From Candidatus Methanophagales archaeon (lineage in GTDB: Archaea > Halobacteriota > Syntropharchaeia > Alkanophagales > Methanospirareceae), in contig JANJFQ010000006.1 of the NCBI GenBank assembly GCA_025435355.1, forward strand, positions 1-40,046: a DNA stretch of 40,046 bases, read 5' to 3'. The notes under the pieces were generated by a model that was given only the letters and a program-made list of their open reading frames with translations, ran no database searches and had not been told where the DNA came from. A program made the position numbers and the translations under genes. Positions 26,109 through 36,049 of the stretch are shown in pieces (position 1 is the stretch's first letter; every line of letters begins with the position of its first letter).

Positions 26109-27418
26109 TTTTTCACCACCCCAATTATTTTTTCTGCTTCATCCCTGTACTTCAATTTTACATACAATCTAATTTGCCTCAATTCTCCTAAATTTTTAAC
26201 TACTTTAGAGTATTCGGAAAGTGGTCTTGCACTTTTATCCTTTCCTATTATCGCTATTTCTTCGCTTCCCCCTTTATCTTTATTTTGTATATACCAAACG
26301 TTCTTTGCCATGTCTTCCCAAGACCAAATACTTTTTAAATCAAGGCTTTCTTTTATTTTGTTTACTATCTCTTCATCTTCCACCGTTGGAATTTCCCTTG
26401 TTTCATAAACTAACCGCAAATGATTTCTTGTCATAATCGAATTACACCAGAATACCTCATCATTTTTTTTCATCTGATGCCAGATTTCATGGTCGTCCAA
26501 CTCTAAATAACTTTCTATTTCATCTGGAGGAGGCAAAGTTTTAATTGTACTTTTTATCGCCTCTTGAAGCATGTAGTCATACGCTCTGCGTGTTTTATGA
26601 AAATATACCTGAGTAAACATTTGATACCGCGTAATTATTAATGACTCCGCCACATGCCATCCACTTTCTTTTATTCCAAGAGTCACATCGTTAGTCTCTG
26701 GATCTATCCCAAGTGCTATTGTGACAATGAGTCTATCAAGATCATATACACCGTATTTTACCCCGCTATGGAGTGAATCCCTGAGGAGGTAGTCGCCTCT
26801 ATCCGCATCCAATTGACTGGCTATAATAATTTTCCAAAAGACTCTTTCTCGTAATGTTGTTGGATTACCTTCGATTAAATCTGCAACCTCATTAGCAGTT
26901 ATATTGAAGTTTTTATTTATATTATGAGTTTCTATTGCATCTCTTAAAGGGCCTCTAATTAACGCAGTCGTATAATCTTCGTGTTTATATGGTTTTCCAG
27001 TTTTTGAACTTTTCTTCAGTATGCTTTCTGAAGCATGAGAAAAAGGAGCATGCCCAACATCGTGAAGGAGAGCAGCAAATCTGACCACCTGCTTGTCTCT
27101 TTGTAAGCCAGCTTCAGTATAATCCAAGTTATCTTTTAAAATTTGTTTATTGGTATCGTCTCCGATAATTGCATTATACATTTTCGTAGCAAGGTGCATA
27201 ACCCCAAGTGAATGTTCAAACCTTGTATGAACCGCTCCGGGATATACCATATCTGTTAGTGCAAGTTGTCTTATTCTTCTCAATCTCTGGAACACGCGAT
27301 GGTTTATTATTTCTCGTTCCCACTCGTTAAATTTTATGAATCCATATACCGGATCTCTTACCTCATATTCCTTCATAGCCTCACCTTCAAATCCATAAAG
27401 TTGACTTGATGTTGTCAC
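26105..27418 (-). CDS. COG1078-type HD phosphohydrolase (dNTPase/SAMHD1-like); likely true start MKEYEVRDPVYG at about 27376
   Basis: HTRFEHSLGVMHLATKM, FAALLHDVGHAPFSHASE, QLDADRGDYLLRDSLHSGV. Confidence 0.9.
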   Translation of the reverse strand: MTTSSQLYGFEGEAMKEYEVRDPVYGFIKFNEWEREIINHRVFQRLRRIRQLALTDMVYPGAVHTRFEHSLGVMHLATKMYNAIIGDDTNKQILKDNLDYTEAGLQRDKQVVRFAALLHDVGHAPFSHASESILKKSSKTGKPYKHEDYTTALIRGPLRDAIETHNINKNFNITANEVADLIEGNPTTLRERVFWKIIIASQLDADRGDYLLRDSLHSGVKYGVYDLDRLIVTIALGIDPETNDVTLGIKESGWHVAESLIITRYQMFTQVYFHKTRRAYDYMLQEAIKSTIKTLPPPDEIESYLELDDHEIWHQMKKNDEVFWCNSIMTRNHLRLVYETREIPTVEDEEIVNKIKESLDLKSIWSWEDMAKNVWYIQNKDKGGSEEIAIIGKDKSARPLSEYSKVVKNLGELRQIRLYVKLKYRDEAEKIIGVVKK

Positions 27419-27547
27419 ATACTATGATGAGAAACTATTTAAGCTTTTCCATCTATCAGGCTTTGGGACACAATTCATGTATCTCTATTCTTTGAGATTG
27501 TTTGAATGATTTCATCTGCTGATGGAGGACATTAAGATGTTTTTGTC

Positions 27548-27690
27548 CCAAAATCTTCGTTGACAGCCATACAAACTCTTTCTGATATAACAGCACGGCA
27601 AGCCCGACGTTATGGAGCAGCAATTTATAAGTAATTGGCGATGACAAAGAAAAAGGTATGCTCGCAACGACTTTATTAAATTCTGGAAGA
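27548..27690 (-). pseudogene. Fragment of a duplicated ksgA with internal deletion
   Basis: PEFNKVVASIPFSLSSPITYKLLLHNVGLAVLLYQKEFVWLSTKIL matches two separate parts of the intact KsgA at 30521..31291. Confidence 0.85.
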
Positions 27691-27853
27691 TATAAATTTA
27701 AATAGACTGAAGAAGGGTAAAGGAGAATGAAAAACAGACATGAGTCCGAATTCGGACAGAGTGGCACTGTGATGCCGCAGGAAGAAGCAGGTGCTGACGA
27801 GCAGAAGCAGATATTTATTATTGGGGACGAAAAAAGTTGGTGTGGGTCAAATA

Positions 27854-28135
27854 ATGGTCCTGGATGAGGAGGAGATAAGCGCAAAAGAAGATGATATTAA
27901 AATGGAGATGGAACGCTTACGTAAGGAGAAGCAATACGATTTGGTCGCTTTCCTCATCACCAATCCATTAAAAAGGGGTGAAGAGATTTTAGTCAAAGGA
28001 GATAAGAGGATAACCGAAAAGGCTTTCGCAGTCAAAATACAGGACGATAAATGTAGTATTCCTGGAACGTTATCGCGGAAGAAAGATTTTATCCCCGCGA
28101 TAGGATACTTTTGCAACACAATATACGAGTTGTGA
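27854..28135 (+). CDS. Hypothetical protein
   Basis: MVLDEEEISAKEDDIKMEMERLRKEKQYDLVAFLITNPLKRGEEILVKGDKRITEKAFAVKI; convergent with and slightly overlapping truncated vapC. Confidence 0.4.
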   Translation: MVLDEEEISAKEDDIKMEMERLRKEKQYDLVAFLITNPLKRGEEILVKGDKRITEKAFAVKIQDDKCSIPGTLSRKKDFIPAIGYFCNTIYEL

Positions 28136-28340
28136 CGGTATGATTCCAACGTAGGAACCTCCTCAGAATAAGATCGCTTACAATCTCCTTTTTCACTTTA
28201 TAAAATCCATAAACAATCTCATGCAGGTTAATTGAAGTAGTTGCAATCTCATGCCCTTCTATTTCTCCGAGGAGCCCCTCTCCCACTGCGGACTTCTTAT
28301 CGAAGATCTCTATCAAGATGTCAGTATCTAAGACAATCAT
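28089..28340 (-). pseudogene. VapC-like PIN toxin, C-terminally truncated
   Basis: MIVLDTDILIEIFDKKSAVGEGLLGEIEGHEIATTSINLHEIVYGFYK; distal PIN acidic motifs absent. Confidence 0.75.
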
Positions 28341-28557
28341 CGAAATCTCTCTTTTCATCTCTTTTTCTATATATTTCCTTAAGAATTGCCTCTTTTTCTT
28401 CACCACTTAGCTCAATGTTTTCTCTAATCTTTTTAAGCACTTCGATTCCTTTTCCACCCTCAATCAATCTTTCAATTAAATCGCTAACCGACGCATCCCC
28501 TTTCAGCATGCGAAGTTTCTCATATACCTCATCCTTTATCGTTATCGTTTTTACCAT
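28321..28557 (-). CDS. VapB-like antitoxin
   Basis: MVKTITIKDEVYEKLRMLKGDASVSDLIERLIEGGKGIEVLKKIRENI. Confidence 0.8.
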   Translation of the reverse strand: MVKTITIKDEVYEKLRMLKGDASVSDLIERLIEGGKGIEVLKKIRENIELSGEEKEAILKEIYRKRDEKRDFDDCLRY

Positions 28558-28761
28558 GTTTACGTTTAACTTCAATATGATATTAAAAGTTTCGGTTAAT
28601 GTTAGATAAACCTTCCTATCAGACTAAGGAGAAAAGAGTGTAACAACTTCATAACTCCCCTCCAAATGCTTTATGAAGAATTGATTCTTTACGCCTTTCA
28701 ATCTCCTTTTCCGTCTCTTTCTGAAGTTTTTGCAGTGTAGAGGCTGTCCCCCAATTCATTA

Positions 28762-30060
28762 TCAACAGTGACACTTAAAGTTAACTATTGTGTGAACACG
28801 TAAAAAGTTCCCTAGTTTAGATGCCGAATTAGCTACTAACGTCCGAATCGTATCGATGACCGGCACATTCCTCTCCAATTTACCCCAGATTACCTTCAGA
28901 TTGTGCGCTGTGCATGCCAGATTATGCTCTACCCGAACCTTCTCTATTCCCCGTGTCAGAAACTCACGAAACTTCATATTCTGCTTAATGTTACCGAAAG
29001 GCCATTCAACAGTCTCCTTACGCTTCTTGTACCCCTCTTTACCCGTCTCCGACCGCATCTTAGCTACCATCCTACGGCGTTCGCCCTCGTAACCGTCACT
29101 GGTGATCTTCCTTATTTTGCCTTCACCTGCGCACTCCGATCTGACCGGGGATTCTGCACAGTTCGCACCGTAATAGGCGTACACAGGCTTACCGTTATAC
29201 TCATACTCTCCCTTTCTGCTGATTATCTCGCCATTGGGGCATAGAAACTGGTCTTTATCTTCGTCATAATAGAACGAATCCTTCGAGAATGGACTCATCT
29301 TCGGCTTATTGCCCTTCTGCTCCTGTGCCTGCTTGCTGTCTGTAATATAGGCATCCAACCCCATCTCTTCCAAATATCGCAGGTTAGCACCACTGAAATA
29401 TCCATTATCAAAACTCATTTTCGCACCTTCGGGCAATTCCCCCACGTTTTCCATCGTACTATTCACCTGCGGCTCTAACTGTGCGTGGTCAGTGCAATCT
29501 TGTGTAGCATCATTGGCGACGATTATCCCCGAATCGTGATCTGCGGTGATTTGCGGGTTGTATGACAATTCGATTCGCTCCTTCTTGTTCTTCATAAATC
29601 TTGCTTCAGGGTCAGTTATACTTACAGCGCTCTGTCCACTCTCATTTAGCTCCTCTTCAGCCTTATCGAGCTTTTCCATGATCCGCTCCTTCTGGCAATT
29701 CATATCATTCTTTTCATGCATTGGAATAATGATTGCCTCTTTTAATACCTGTTCCTTTATCCGGGGTTTAATGGAATTTTTTGTTCCAATGTCCGCCTTT
29801 ATACCTATCAAATCCGTGAGAAAATTTTCTAATTCTACAAGGTGAAGCAGGCTTACAGGCTCATTGAATTCTACAAACATATCCACATCACTCTTTTCCT
29901 TCTGCTCTCCTCTCACATAGGAGCCAAAAATACCCAGCTCTCTAACTTTAAACTTCTCTTTCAAAATAGCCTCGTTCTCTTTCAGTGTTTTCTTTAACTC
30001 TTCAAGTCCCTTTTTTCCCTTTTGTTTCATTTTGGTCTTGGTTATAGTGTTATTTAACAA
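28762..30060 (-). mobile_element. Chimeric ORF: MNT-type nucleotidyltransferase N-terminus joined to the C-terminal part of an IS1182-family-like transposase
   Basis: ELGIFGSYVRGEQKEKSDVDMFVEF then SITDPEARFMKNKKERIELSYNPQITADHDSGIIVANDATQDCTDHAQLEPQ...TVEWPFGNIKQNMKFREFLTRGIEKVRVEHNLACTAHNLK. Confidence 0.8.
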
Positions 30061-30520
30061 TCCTCTGATTTAAAATACCGATCTTGTTAAAGAGATTTAA
30101 TTGCTTTTTATCAATACTCATGCATTTTGCCTCCTATTTTATAATTTAGACATTCCTAAACTGATGCTTAAAGAATATCACTAATAGTGCTATAAGGAGT
30201 CTAATATCACTCAATATTGCAACTAACATTTCATCCATCACCCCCATATTCTTCAACCCCTACTTTTTATTTGCTATTACCCCCACCCTCTTACCTGCTG
30301 TGGGTGTAACAAATCCTGTAATTAATTGATGGAGACTTTTTTCTACCAATTATATCTAACGTTAAGTATACATAAGCTTTACCCTAAACATTTTTGCAAG
30401 CAAAAAAGTTTTTTCTGAAAAAGGAGTTGTATATGAAACAAAAAATTTACATAGGCTGTTCAGGCAGGTAATACGAGCATTGGATAGGTAAATTTTATTC
30501 ATCCAATTTAGAAAATAGTT

Positions 30521-31291
30521 TCATACCAAAATCTTCGTTGACAGCTTTACAAACTCCTCCGGGCTCAACTCCTCCGGCCTCTTCTCCAACTCCTCAAGTG
30601 CCAAGCTCCCCGAAGTTTTAAATATATTCCGCATCTTCTTCCTTCTGTGCTCGAACGCCTCGGTAACGAACTCAAAAAACTTCTTCTTATCCTCTACTAT
30701 TCTTTTTTCCTTCTCCTCCAACCTCACCATCGCAGTTTTAACAGACGGAGAGGGATAAAAAGCATCGCGGTGAACGAACTCAAGAATTTCAATGTCTGCA
30801 AGCGCCTGCGCGATAACCGATAACCGCCCATACAATTTCGATCCTGGTTTCGCAACCATTTTCTCTGCAAACTCTTTCTGATATAACAGCACGGCAAGCC
30901 CGAAGTCCGCGAGCAGCAATTTATACGTGATTGGCGATGACAGAGAAAAAGGTATGCTCGCAACGACTTTATCGAATTCCGGAAGGTCTATTTTCATAAT
31001 GTCGTCTTCTATCACCTCTGTTCTACTTTCTTTATCCCCATATTGTGCTCTTAATATCTCACAAAGTTCTTTGTCCTTTTCCACGGCATAAACTTTCTTC
31101 GCTTTCCTTGCCAATTTCTCCGTGACGCTTCCCACTCCCGCTCCTATCTCCAGCACCGCATCACCACTTCCTACACCTGCATATTCCACCATTCTCGCTG
31201 ACACGCCGTCATCAATCAAAAAATACTGCCCGAGACTTCTCGTAGCTCTTATGCCTCGCTCCATAAGGATTTTTTTTACTTCCATTTGCAA
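30521..31291 (-). CDS. ksgA: 16S rRNA (adenine1518/1519-N6)-dimethyltransferase
   Basis: GIRATRSLGQYFLIDDGVSARMVEYAGVGSGDAVLEIGAGVGSVTEKLARKAKKVYAVEKD, VVASIPFSLSSPI. Confidence 0.93.
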   Translation of the reverse strand: MQMEVKKILMERGIRATRSLGQYFLIDDGVSARMVEYAGVGSGDAVLEIGAGVGSVTEKLARKAKKVYAVEKDKELCEILRAQYGDKESRTEVIEDDIMKIDLPEFDKVVASIPFSLSSPITYKLLLADFGLAVLLYQKEFAEKMVAKPGSKLYGRLSVIAQALADIEILEFVHRDAFYPSPSVKTAMVRLEEKEKRIVEDKKKFFEFVTEAFEHRRKKMRNIFKTSGSLALEELEKRPEELSPEEFVKLSTKILV

Positions 31292-31300
31292 CCAACTCTT

Positions 31301-31597
31301 TTAAATAGTTATACCGGGTCTCCACACCAACTCCCTTTCTCTCGTTCTTAAACCGCTATAATCGCCTTCTACACACCTCTTCACAAGCATCATCTCATAA
31401 TTCTCAATCAAAATGTAAGCCGTATCAGACCTTATCTCGAACTCTGAAAAATACGAATTCTTTAGATGCTTTTCGACTGTTGTTCGTCCGGCATTAACCG
31501 CTTCATTCAACCTTTCTCCTATCCAGTTTTTTGCTCCACTCATTCCAATTGCTTTTTCAAACGTTAACTCCGACTCTTCGGTTAATCTTAACTTCAT
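31301..31597 (-). CDS. Hypothetical protein upstream of ksgA
   Basis: 98 aa, 10 bp from the ksgA start on the same strand; family not recognised. Confidence 0.6.
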   Translation of the reverse strand: MKLRLTEESELTFEKAIGMSGAKNWIGERLNEAVNAGRTTVEKHLKNSYFSEFEIRSDTAYILIENYEMMLVKRCVEGDYSGLRTRERELVWRPGITI

Positions 31598-31845
31598 GAC
31601 TTGTTTTTTAATGTTATTTTGTATCTATTTCTAATTATAACCACAAGATTACACAGATTTACACGAGAAACCTTTTCTTAGAAAGTAAAAGTATTGTGTG
31701 AATCTATATCTTGAAATATTTTTTCAAATAGTTGTTAATAAAATTACAAACTTTAGTTAAAAAAACTCAATTTATCAGAAGCTTTTTATCTACCATTTGT
31801 TATATCAATGTCAATAAGAGCTGTGCAAATACATGGTAAGATAAA

Positions 31846-33261
31846 ATGGTAGTAATTTTTGATTCTTCAGAAAGCGATATTCTTCGCGATCCCGTTCACA
31901 ATTATATCATTGTAAATAAAAAAGAAAAGAAACTCATTGATACAGAACCAGTTCAGAGATTAAGGTATCTAAAACAAACCCCTTCAGCATCATTTGTTTA
32001 TCCAGGAGCGAATCATACACGATTTGAACATTCACTTGGAGTGTGTCACCTTGTCGGCAAAATTGCTAACTCCCTTGAAAATAGCAGCAGTATTCCTAAT
32101 TTGCACTGGAAAGAGGATGTCCAGAAAGCTAGGATAGCAGCTCTTCTCCATGATGTAGGACACGGTCCCTTCTCACATACGTTTGAAAGTTTTTTGAAAA
32201 TGCTTAATATCGAACTAAACCATCAAAAAATGACTCAATTGATAATAGAAAAATGCCTAGCTAAAGAAATCAAACAAATTTTTGGTCTCCAGGACGAAGA
32301 TGTCCAAGATATTTCAAAAATGGCTGTTGGTGAAATAATGGCTGTTGGTGATGGTGGGCCGGGATTGTATTTGGCTCCAATGGTTGGCAGTCAAATAGAT
32401 GCTGATAAGATGGATTTTTTGCAAAGAGATGCGTTACATACTGGCACTACCGAGTATGGGTCAATAGATGTAGAGAGATTGGTACTAAATTTAAGACTTA
32501 TAGAGGATGATAAAGGTGTTAAGAAAATTGGAATATTAGATAGAGCAGCGTTTGCAATAGAATCATTATTCCTATCAAGATATCATATGTATAGAGCTGT
32601 TTATTACCATAGAACCGCTAGAAGTTTTGATTTGATGCTTTGTGATGCAATGATAAAAGCAATCGAAGGAATTCCGGGGTTAAAACGGTTCACTGAGGGG
32701 GCATCAAAAATTAAAAAATTAATAGAAAATGAATCCGATGAGCTTGAAAACTTTCTATCTGATTATCTGCTTATGGATGACTATAGTATGATGTCTGAGC
32801 TAAATAAGCTCGCAAAAAAAGATGAGAAACTCAAAATAATGAATAAAATCAGGAATCGCGAACATTATCGCCACGCTTATGATACAATTTTTTTCCTTGA
32901 TTCTCCCCTCTTGGCAGAATTGTTAGGGGATCCTGTTAAAAAAGCTGAGAAAGAGGAAAAAATAAAAAGCACTGCTAAAGTGAGTAATATGGTTCGTATT
33001 GATATTCCGTACGAGATCGTGATGCTGGATCATTCACAAATAACTATCATTAATGATGAGGAGGGTCAAATGACATTAGACCGATATCTGTCTGGATTGG
33101 GGGAAGAAAAAATGAGGATTTTAAGTCATCTGAGCAAGTTTGGCAAGCGCTTCCTCATCGTTAATGTATTCACCGATACTGGGGATAAGGAGGTAAGAAG
33201 AAAAATAAAGGACGCATCAATAGAGCATTTGTGGGATAGTAGAACGAATCTTCATATTTAG
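31846..33261 (+). CDS. Second COG1078-type HD phosphohydrolase
   Basis: HTRFEHSLGVCHLVGKIA, IAALLHDVGHGPFSHTFE, QIDADKMDFLQRDALHTGT. Confidence 0.9.
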   Translation: MVVIFDSSESDILRDPVHNYIIVNKKEKKLIDTEPVQRLRYLKQTPSASFVYPGANHTRFEHSLGVCHLVGKIANSLENSSSIPNLHWKEDVQKARIAALLHDVGHGPFSHTFESFLKMLNIELNHQKMTQLIIEKCLAKEIKQIFGLQDEDVQDISKMAVGEIMAVGDGGPGLYLAPMVGSQIDADKMDFLQRDALHTGTTEYGSIDVERLVLNLRLIEDDKGVKKIGILDRAAFAIESLFLSRYHMYRAVYYHRTARSFDLMLCDAMIKAIEGIPGLKRFTEGASKIKKLIENESDELENFLSDYLLMDDYSMMSELNKLAKKDEKLKIMNKIRNREHYRHAYDTIFFLDSPLLAELLGDPVKKAEKEEKIKSTAKVSNMVRIDIPYEIVMLDHSQITIINDEEGQMTLDRYLSGLGEEKMRILSHLSKFGKRFLIVNVFTDTGDKEVRRKIKDASIEHLWDSRTNLHI

Positions 33262-34050
33262 TTGCTTAAATTGATTATATAGTATCTCATAGCTTGCGAT
33301 TTCATCTTCAGCCAGTCCGAGCCGCTCTGCTGATCTGAAAACATCGCCTTTATTGTCGGTATCAACTACCCTGCAATATAAAGCAAATCTAAAAGGAGAG
33401 AGACTATTTCTCCTAAGTTCTCTAATTATTTCTCTATTTCTGTCATTTGAACTGTTTGAATTCATAAATGTTTTTCCTTCTCTTGTCAAGGTATATGAAT
33501 GAAATGCAGTCCTCCTGTCTCTTATTAGCCCCTCTCTAATCATTTGTTCGATAGATGCCTTAAGTTTCCATGAATGTAGCCCAGAATATTCTACGATAAA
33601 GTTATTGTCCTTTATGGCGCCTAGAGATCTTAGTATATAGGTTAAGTCATCTAGATCAATTGCATTTACCTCGTTAAATTCGTCTATCACAGTTAGTAAT
33701 GTCAGATCATCTTCATTTTTTTCGACGGCACTTTCTAGTACTGCAAATTCAAACTCAACGATCTTTCTCAGCGCCCCGTAATATCGCTTGCCTCTTCCAG
33801 TGAGGTAGTAAATTCTCTCTTTCGTTAAAGGATGGGTTGTGATAAGCTGATGTTCTATCATTAAAAGTTCCTCTAACTTTGCTAAATGTTTTTCTGCTTC
33901 CTCCTCTAACATATCCAAAGCGTTGCAGAGCTGATGGATGGTGCATTCCTCATCCTCATAGAGCAGGTCCATGATGGAAATCTGTTCCCCTGTATTTATT
34001 GCTGCACCAAGCCTCTTCAATTCCACTACCTCCCCAGATTCTATCTCCAT
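33217..34050 (-). CDS. Winged-helix protein with possible YwgA/Panacea-like C-terminal region
   Basis: N-terminal wHTH-like ISIMDLLYEDEECTIHQLCNALDMLEEEAEKHLAKLEELLMIEHQ; later IVEYSGLHSWKLKASIEQMIREGLIRDRRTAFHSYTLTREGKTF. 3' end overlaps the HD gene convergently by 45 nt. Confidence 0.6.
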   Translation of the reverse strand: MEIESGEVVELKRLGAAINTGEQISIMDLLYEDEECTIHQLCNALDMLEEEAEKHLAKLEELLMIEHQLITTHPLTKERIYYLTGRGKRYYGALRKIVEFEFAVLESAVEKNEDDLTLLTVIDEFNEVNAIDLDDLTYILRSLGAIKDNNFIVEYSGLHSWKLKASIEQMIREGLIRDRRTAFHSYTLTREGKTFMNSNSSNDRNREIIRELRRNSLSPFRFALYCRVVDTDNKGDVFRSAERLGLAEDEIASYEILYNQFKQLNMKIRSTIPQMLY

Positions 34051-34402
34051 TTTTATTCACCATATTTACCTAAAAAATTTATATTTATTTTAGCTTTTGT
34101 AAAGTTCTTTAAATCTTGCGTTTTGAGATTTGCCTTATCTTCAATTTCTTTCATTTTTTCTCCAAAATGTAATTAATTCGAGGTGTTAAAATTATTTTCG
34201 GTAAGTTAGTGCTTATCCCTCAACCAACTTCAAAAAACCTCTCCACCTCTTCCTCTGTATTATCGTAAAAAACAAGTAATGCACCCCTCTGAAGGATACT
34301 GTTCTTATCCTCTTCCCCAGCTCAAAGGCTTCACCGCCATATCCATAAACTTCGATTTTATAAAGCTATTAACTCTCTAACATTCTATGTATTGAAACGA
34401 AA

Positions 34403-35248
34403 ATGAAAAAAGATCGCCATGTGTTTGAAACTTTAGGTAAAGCGAGAGTAGTGGTAGAAAACGAGAACGTAATCGAAGTTGGCAAACCTCTGCTCAAATA
34501 TTGTCCGTTGTGGGAAAAGATACGAGGAATAAAGGAACTGAACGAGAGAGTGATAAAAGAGAATATAGAATTCCGGATACGAGATTTTGGGATGTGTACC
34601 GCGGATAGGAAAGTAGAGATGGATACTTTTGTTGGTTTTGGCGCTTCGGAGACTTTCATGACTGCACTTCGCAGAGGTTTGCTCGACACCACCGTAACGG
34701 TTTGCGAAGGAGCAGGTACTGTAATTGCTTCTAATCCTGCACTTGTGCAGGGAATAGGAGGAAGGCTGAGTGGCGTAATTGAGACCACACCTGTTGAAGG
34801 AATAATAAATAAAATAAAGGATAAAGGGGGGAAGATTCTTGACCCGCCTGCGATAGACCAGACAGCGGGTTTGCAGATGGCTCTTGAGCTTGGATACGAA
34901 AGAATAGGTGTTACAGTGTCCACACTGGCAGACGCTAAGCAATGTAGAGCTATCAGCAAGCATGCAGTGGTATTCGGTGTGCATCTCACAGGCATTGCCA
35001 GAAAAGAGGCTGAAGAGTTCTGCGAATTCGCTGACCTTATTACTGCTTGCGCATCGCCACACATAAGAGAACTCGCAAAGAAGAAAGCTCTTTTACAAGC
35101 TGGCACAGCGATCCAGATATTCGCACTTACGCCCGTGGGCAAGGAATTGCTTTTAGAACGTGCTAAGGAAGTCAATGATACTCTGTTGTTGAATACCATG
35201 AGATTACCTGTGCTTCCGGAAGAAAGGCAGCCTAAACCGCAGGTGTAA
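34403..35248 (+). CDS. DUF2099, putative methanogenesis marker protein 8
   Basis: FRIRDFGMCTADRKVEMDTFVGFGASETFMTALRRGLLDTTVTVCEGAGTVIASNPALVQGIGGRLSGVIETTPV. Confidence 0.8.
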   Translation: MKKDRHVFETLGKARVVVENENVIEVGKPLLKYCPLWEKIRGIKELNERVIKENIEFRIRDFGMCTADRKVEMDTFVGFGASETFMTALRRGLLDTTVTVCEGAGTVIASNPALVQGIGGRLSGVIETTPVEGIINKIKDKGGKILDPPAIDQTAGLQMALELGYERIGVTVSTLADAKQCRAISKHAVVFGVHLTGIARKEAEEFCEFADLITACASPHIRELAKKKALLQAGTAIQIFALTPVGKELLLERAKEVNDTLLLNTMRLPVLPEERQPKPQV

Positions 35249-35292
35249 TCTCTAAACTCGAAATCCAAAACAAACCCAAATTAAATCTTTTT

Positions 35293-35982
35293 TTAGATAT
35301 ACTCAGTCGGGTCTTCCACACCAGCTTCTTTGAACCCTCTCCTCCGGTGTAAACACGACTCGCAAATTCCACAATGCTTCTCCTCGCCGAGATAGCATGA
35401 ATAAGTCAAATGCAATGGTGCTTTTACGTCTATTCCCTTTTTTATTATGTCTGGCTTTAACAAATCCACCAAAGGCGCTTTTACCGCTGGCGGCTGAGAA
35501 AAAGAAGCCACTGCTTTCTCCAATACCGCATTATACCTCTTAACGAATTCTTTACTGTTGTCTGGATATGCTCTCGCCTCCTCTGCATTGAATCCCACGA
35601 AAATAGCATCGGCAGAAATAACCTCTGCATAAGCACTCGCCGTCGCCAAAAGAATTAAATTCCGGCAGGGCACCCATGTAGATGGTGTCTCTTTTTCTTT
35701 ATCTAAATTTACTTCTTCGCCTACCGGGACTCGCATCGTAATATTTGTCAAAGAAGACCCGCCAAGCTCCTTCAAAAATGGTATTTCCACGAACTTCAAC
35801 TCCTTCGCATCTAAATAAGCAGCTATTTTCGCTACCACTTCTTTTTCACGCTCCTCTGCTCGCTGCCCATAGGATGCGTGAAAGAGATGCAGTTCGTAGC
35901 CTTCACGTGAGGCAATCGTCGCTGCAATCGTGGAATCTATACCGCCGGAGCATACACAAACTGCGGTTTTGGTTCTTGTCAT
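35293..35982 (-). CDS. queC: 7-cyano-7-deazaguanine synthase
   Basis: CVCSGGIDSTIAATIA, STWVPCRNLILLATASAYAE, TYSCYLGEEKHCGICESCLHRRRGF. Confidence 0.92.
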   Translation of the reverse strand: MTRTKTAVCVCSGGIDSTIAATIASREGYELHLFHASYGQRAEEREKEVVAKIAAYLDAKELKFVEIPFLKELGGSSLTNITMRVPVGEEVNLDKEKETPSTWVPCRNLILLATASAYAEVISADAIFVGFNAEEARAYPDNSKEFVKRYNAVLEKAVASFSQPPAVKAPLVDLLKPDIIKKGIDVKAPLHLTYSCYLGEEKHCGICESCLHRRRGFKEAGVEDPTEYI

Positions 35983-36049
35983 TAGTTTCTAATAGATTTA
36001 AACTACTAAAAAGGTTGTTCTCAAAGACCCACACACCCCTAGATTTCCG

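Noticed and set aside
27456-27884. 142-aa minus-strand ORF as a real gene
   Set aside because: It is the ksgA relic read through flanking non-coding and antisense sequence; only 27548-27690 is homologous to anything.
30061-30520. Possible ncRNA in the ~460-nt gap between the transposase chimera and ksgA
   Set aside because: AT-rich with no convincing hairpin or conserved motif by eye; likely IS-flanking debris.
34369-35268. 299-aa minus-strand ORF
   Set aside because: Antisense shadow of the DUF2099 gene at 34403..35248; serine/isoleucine-rich composition and no recognisable family.
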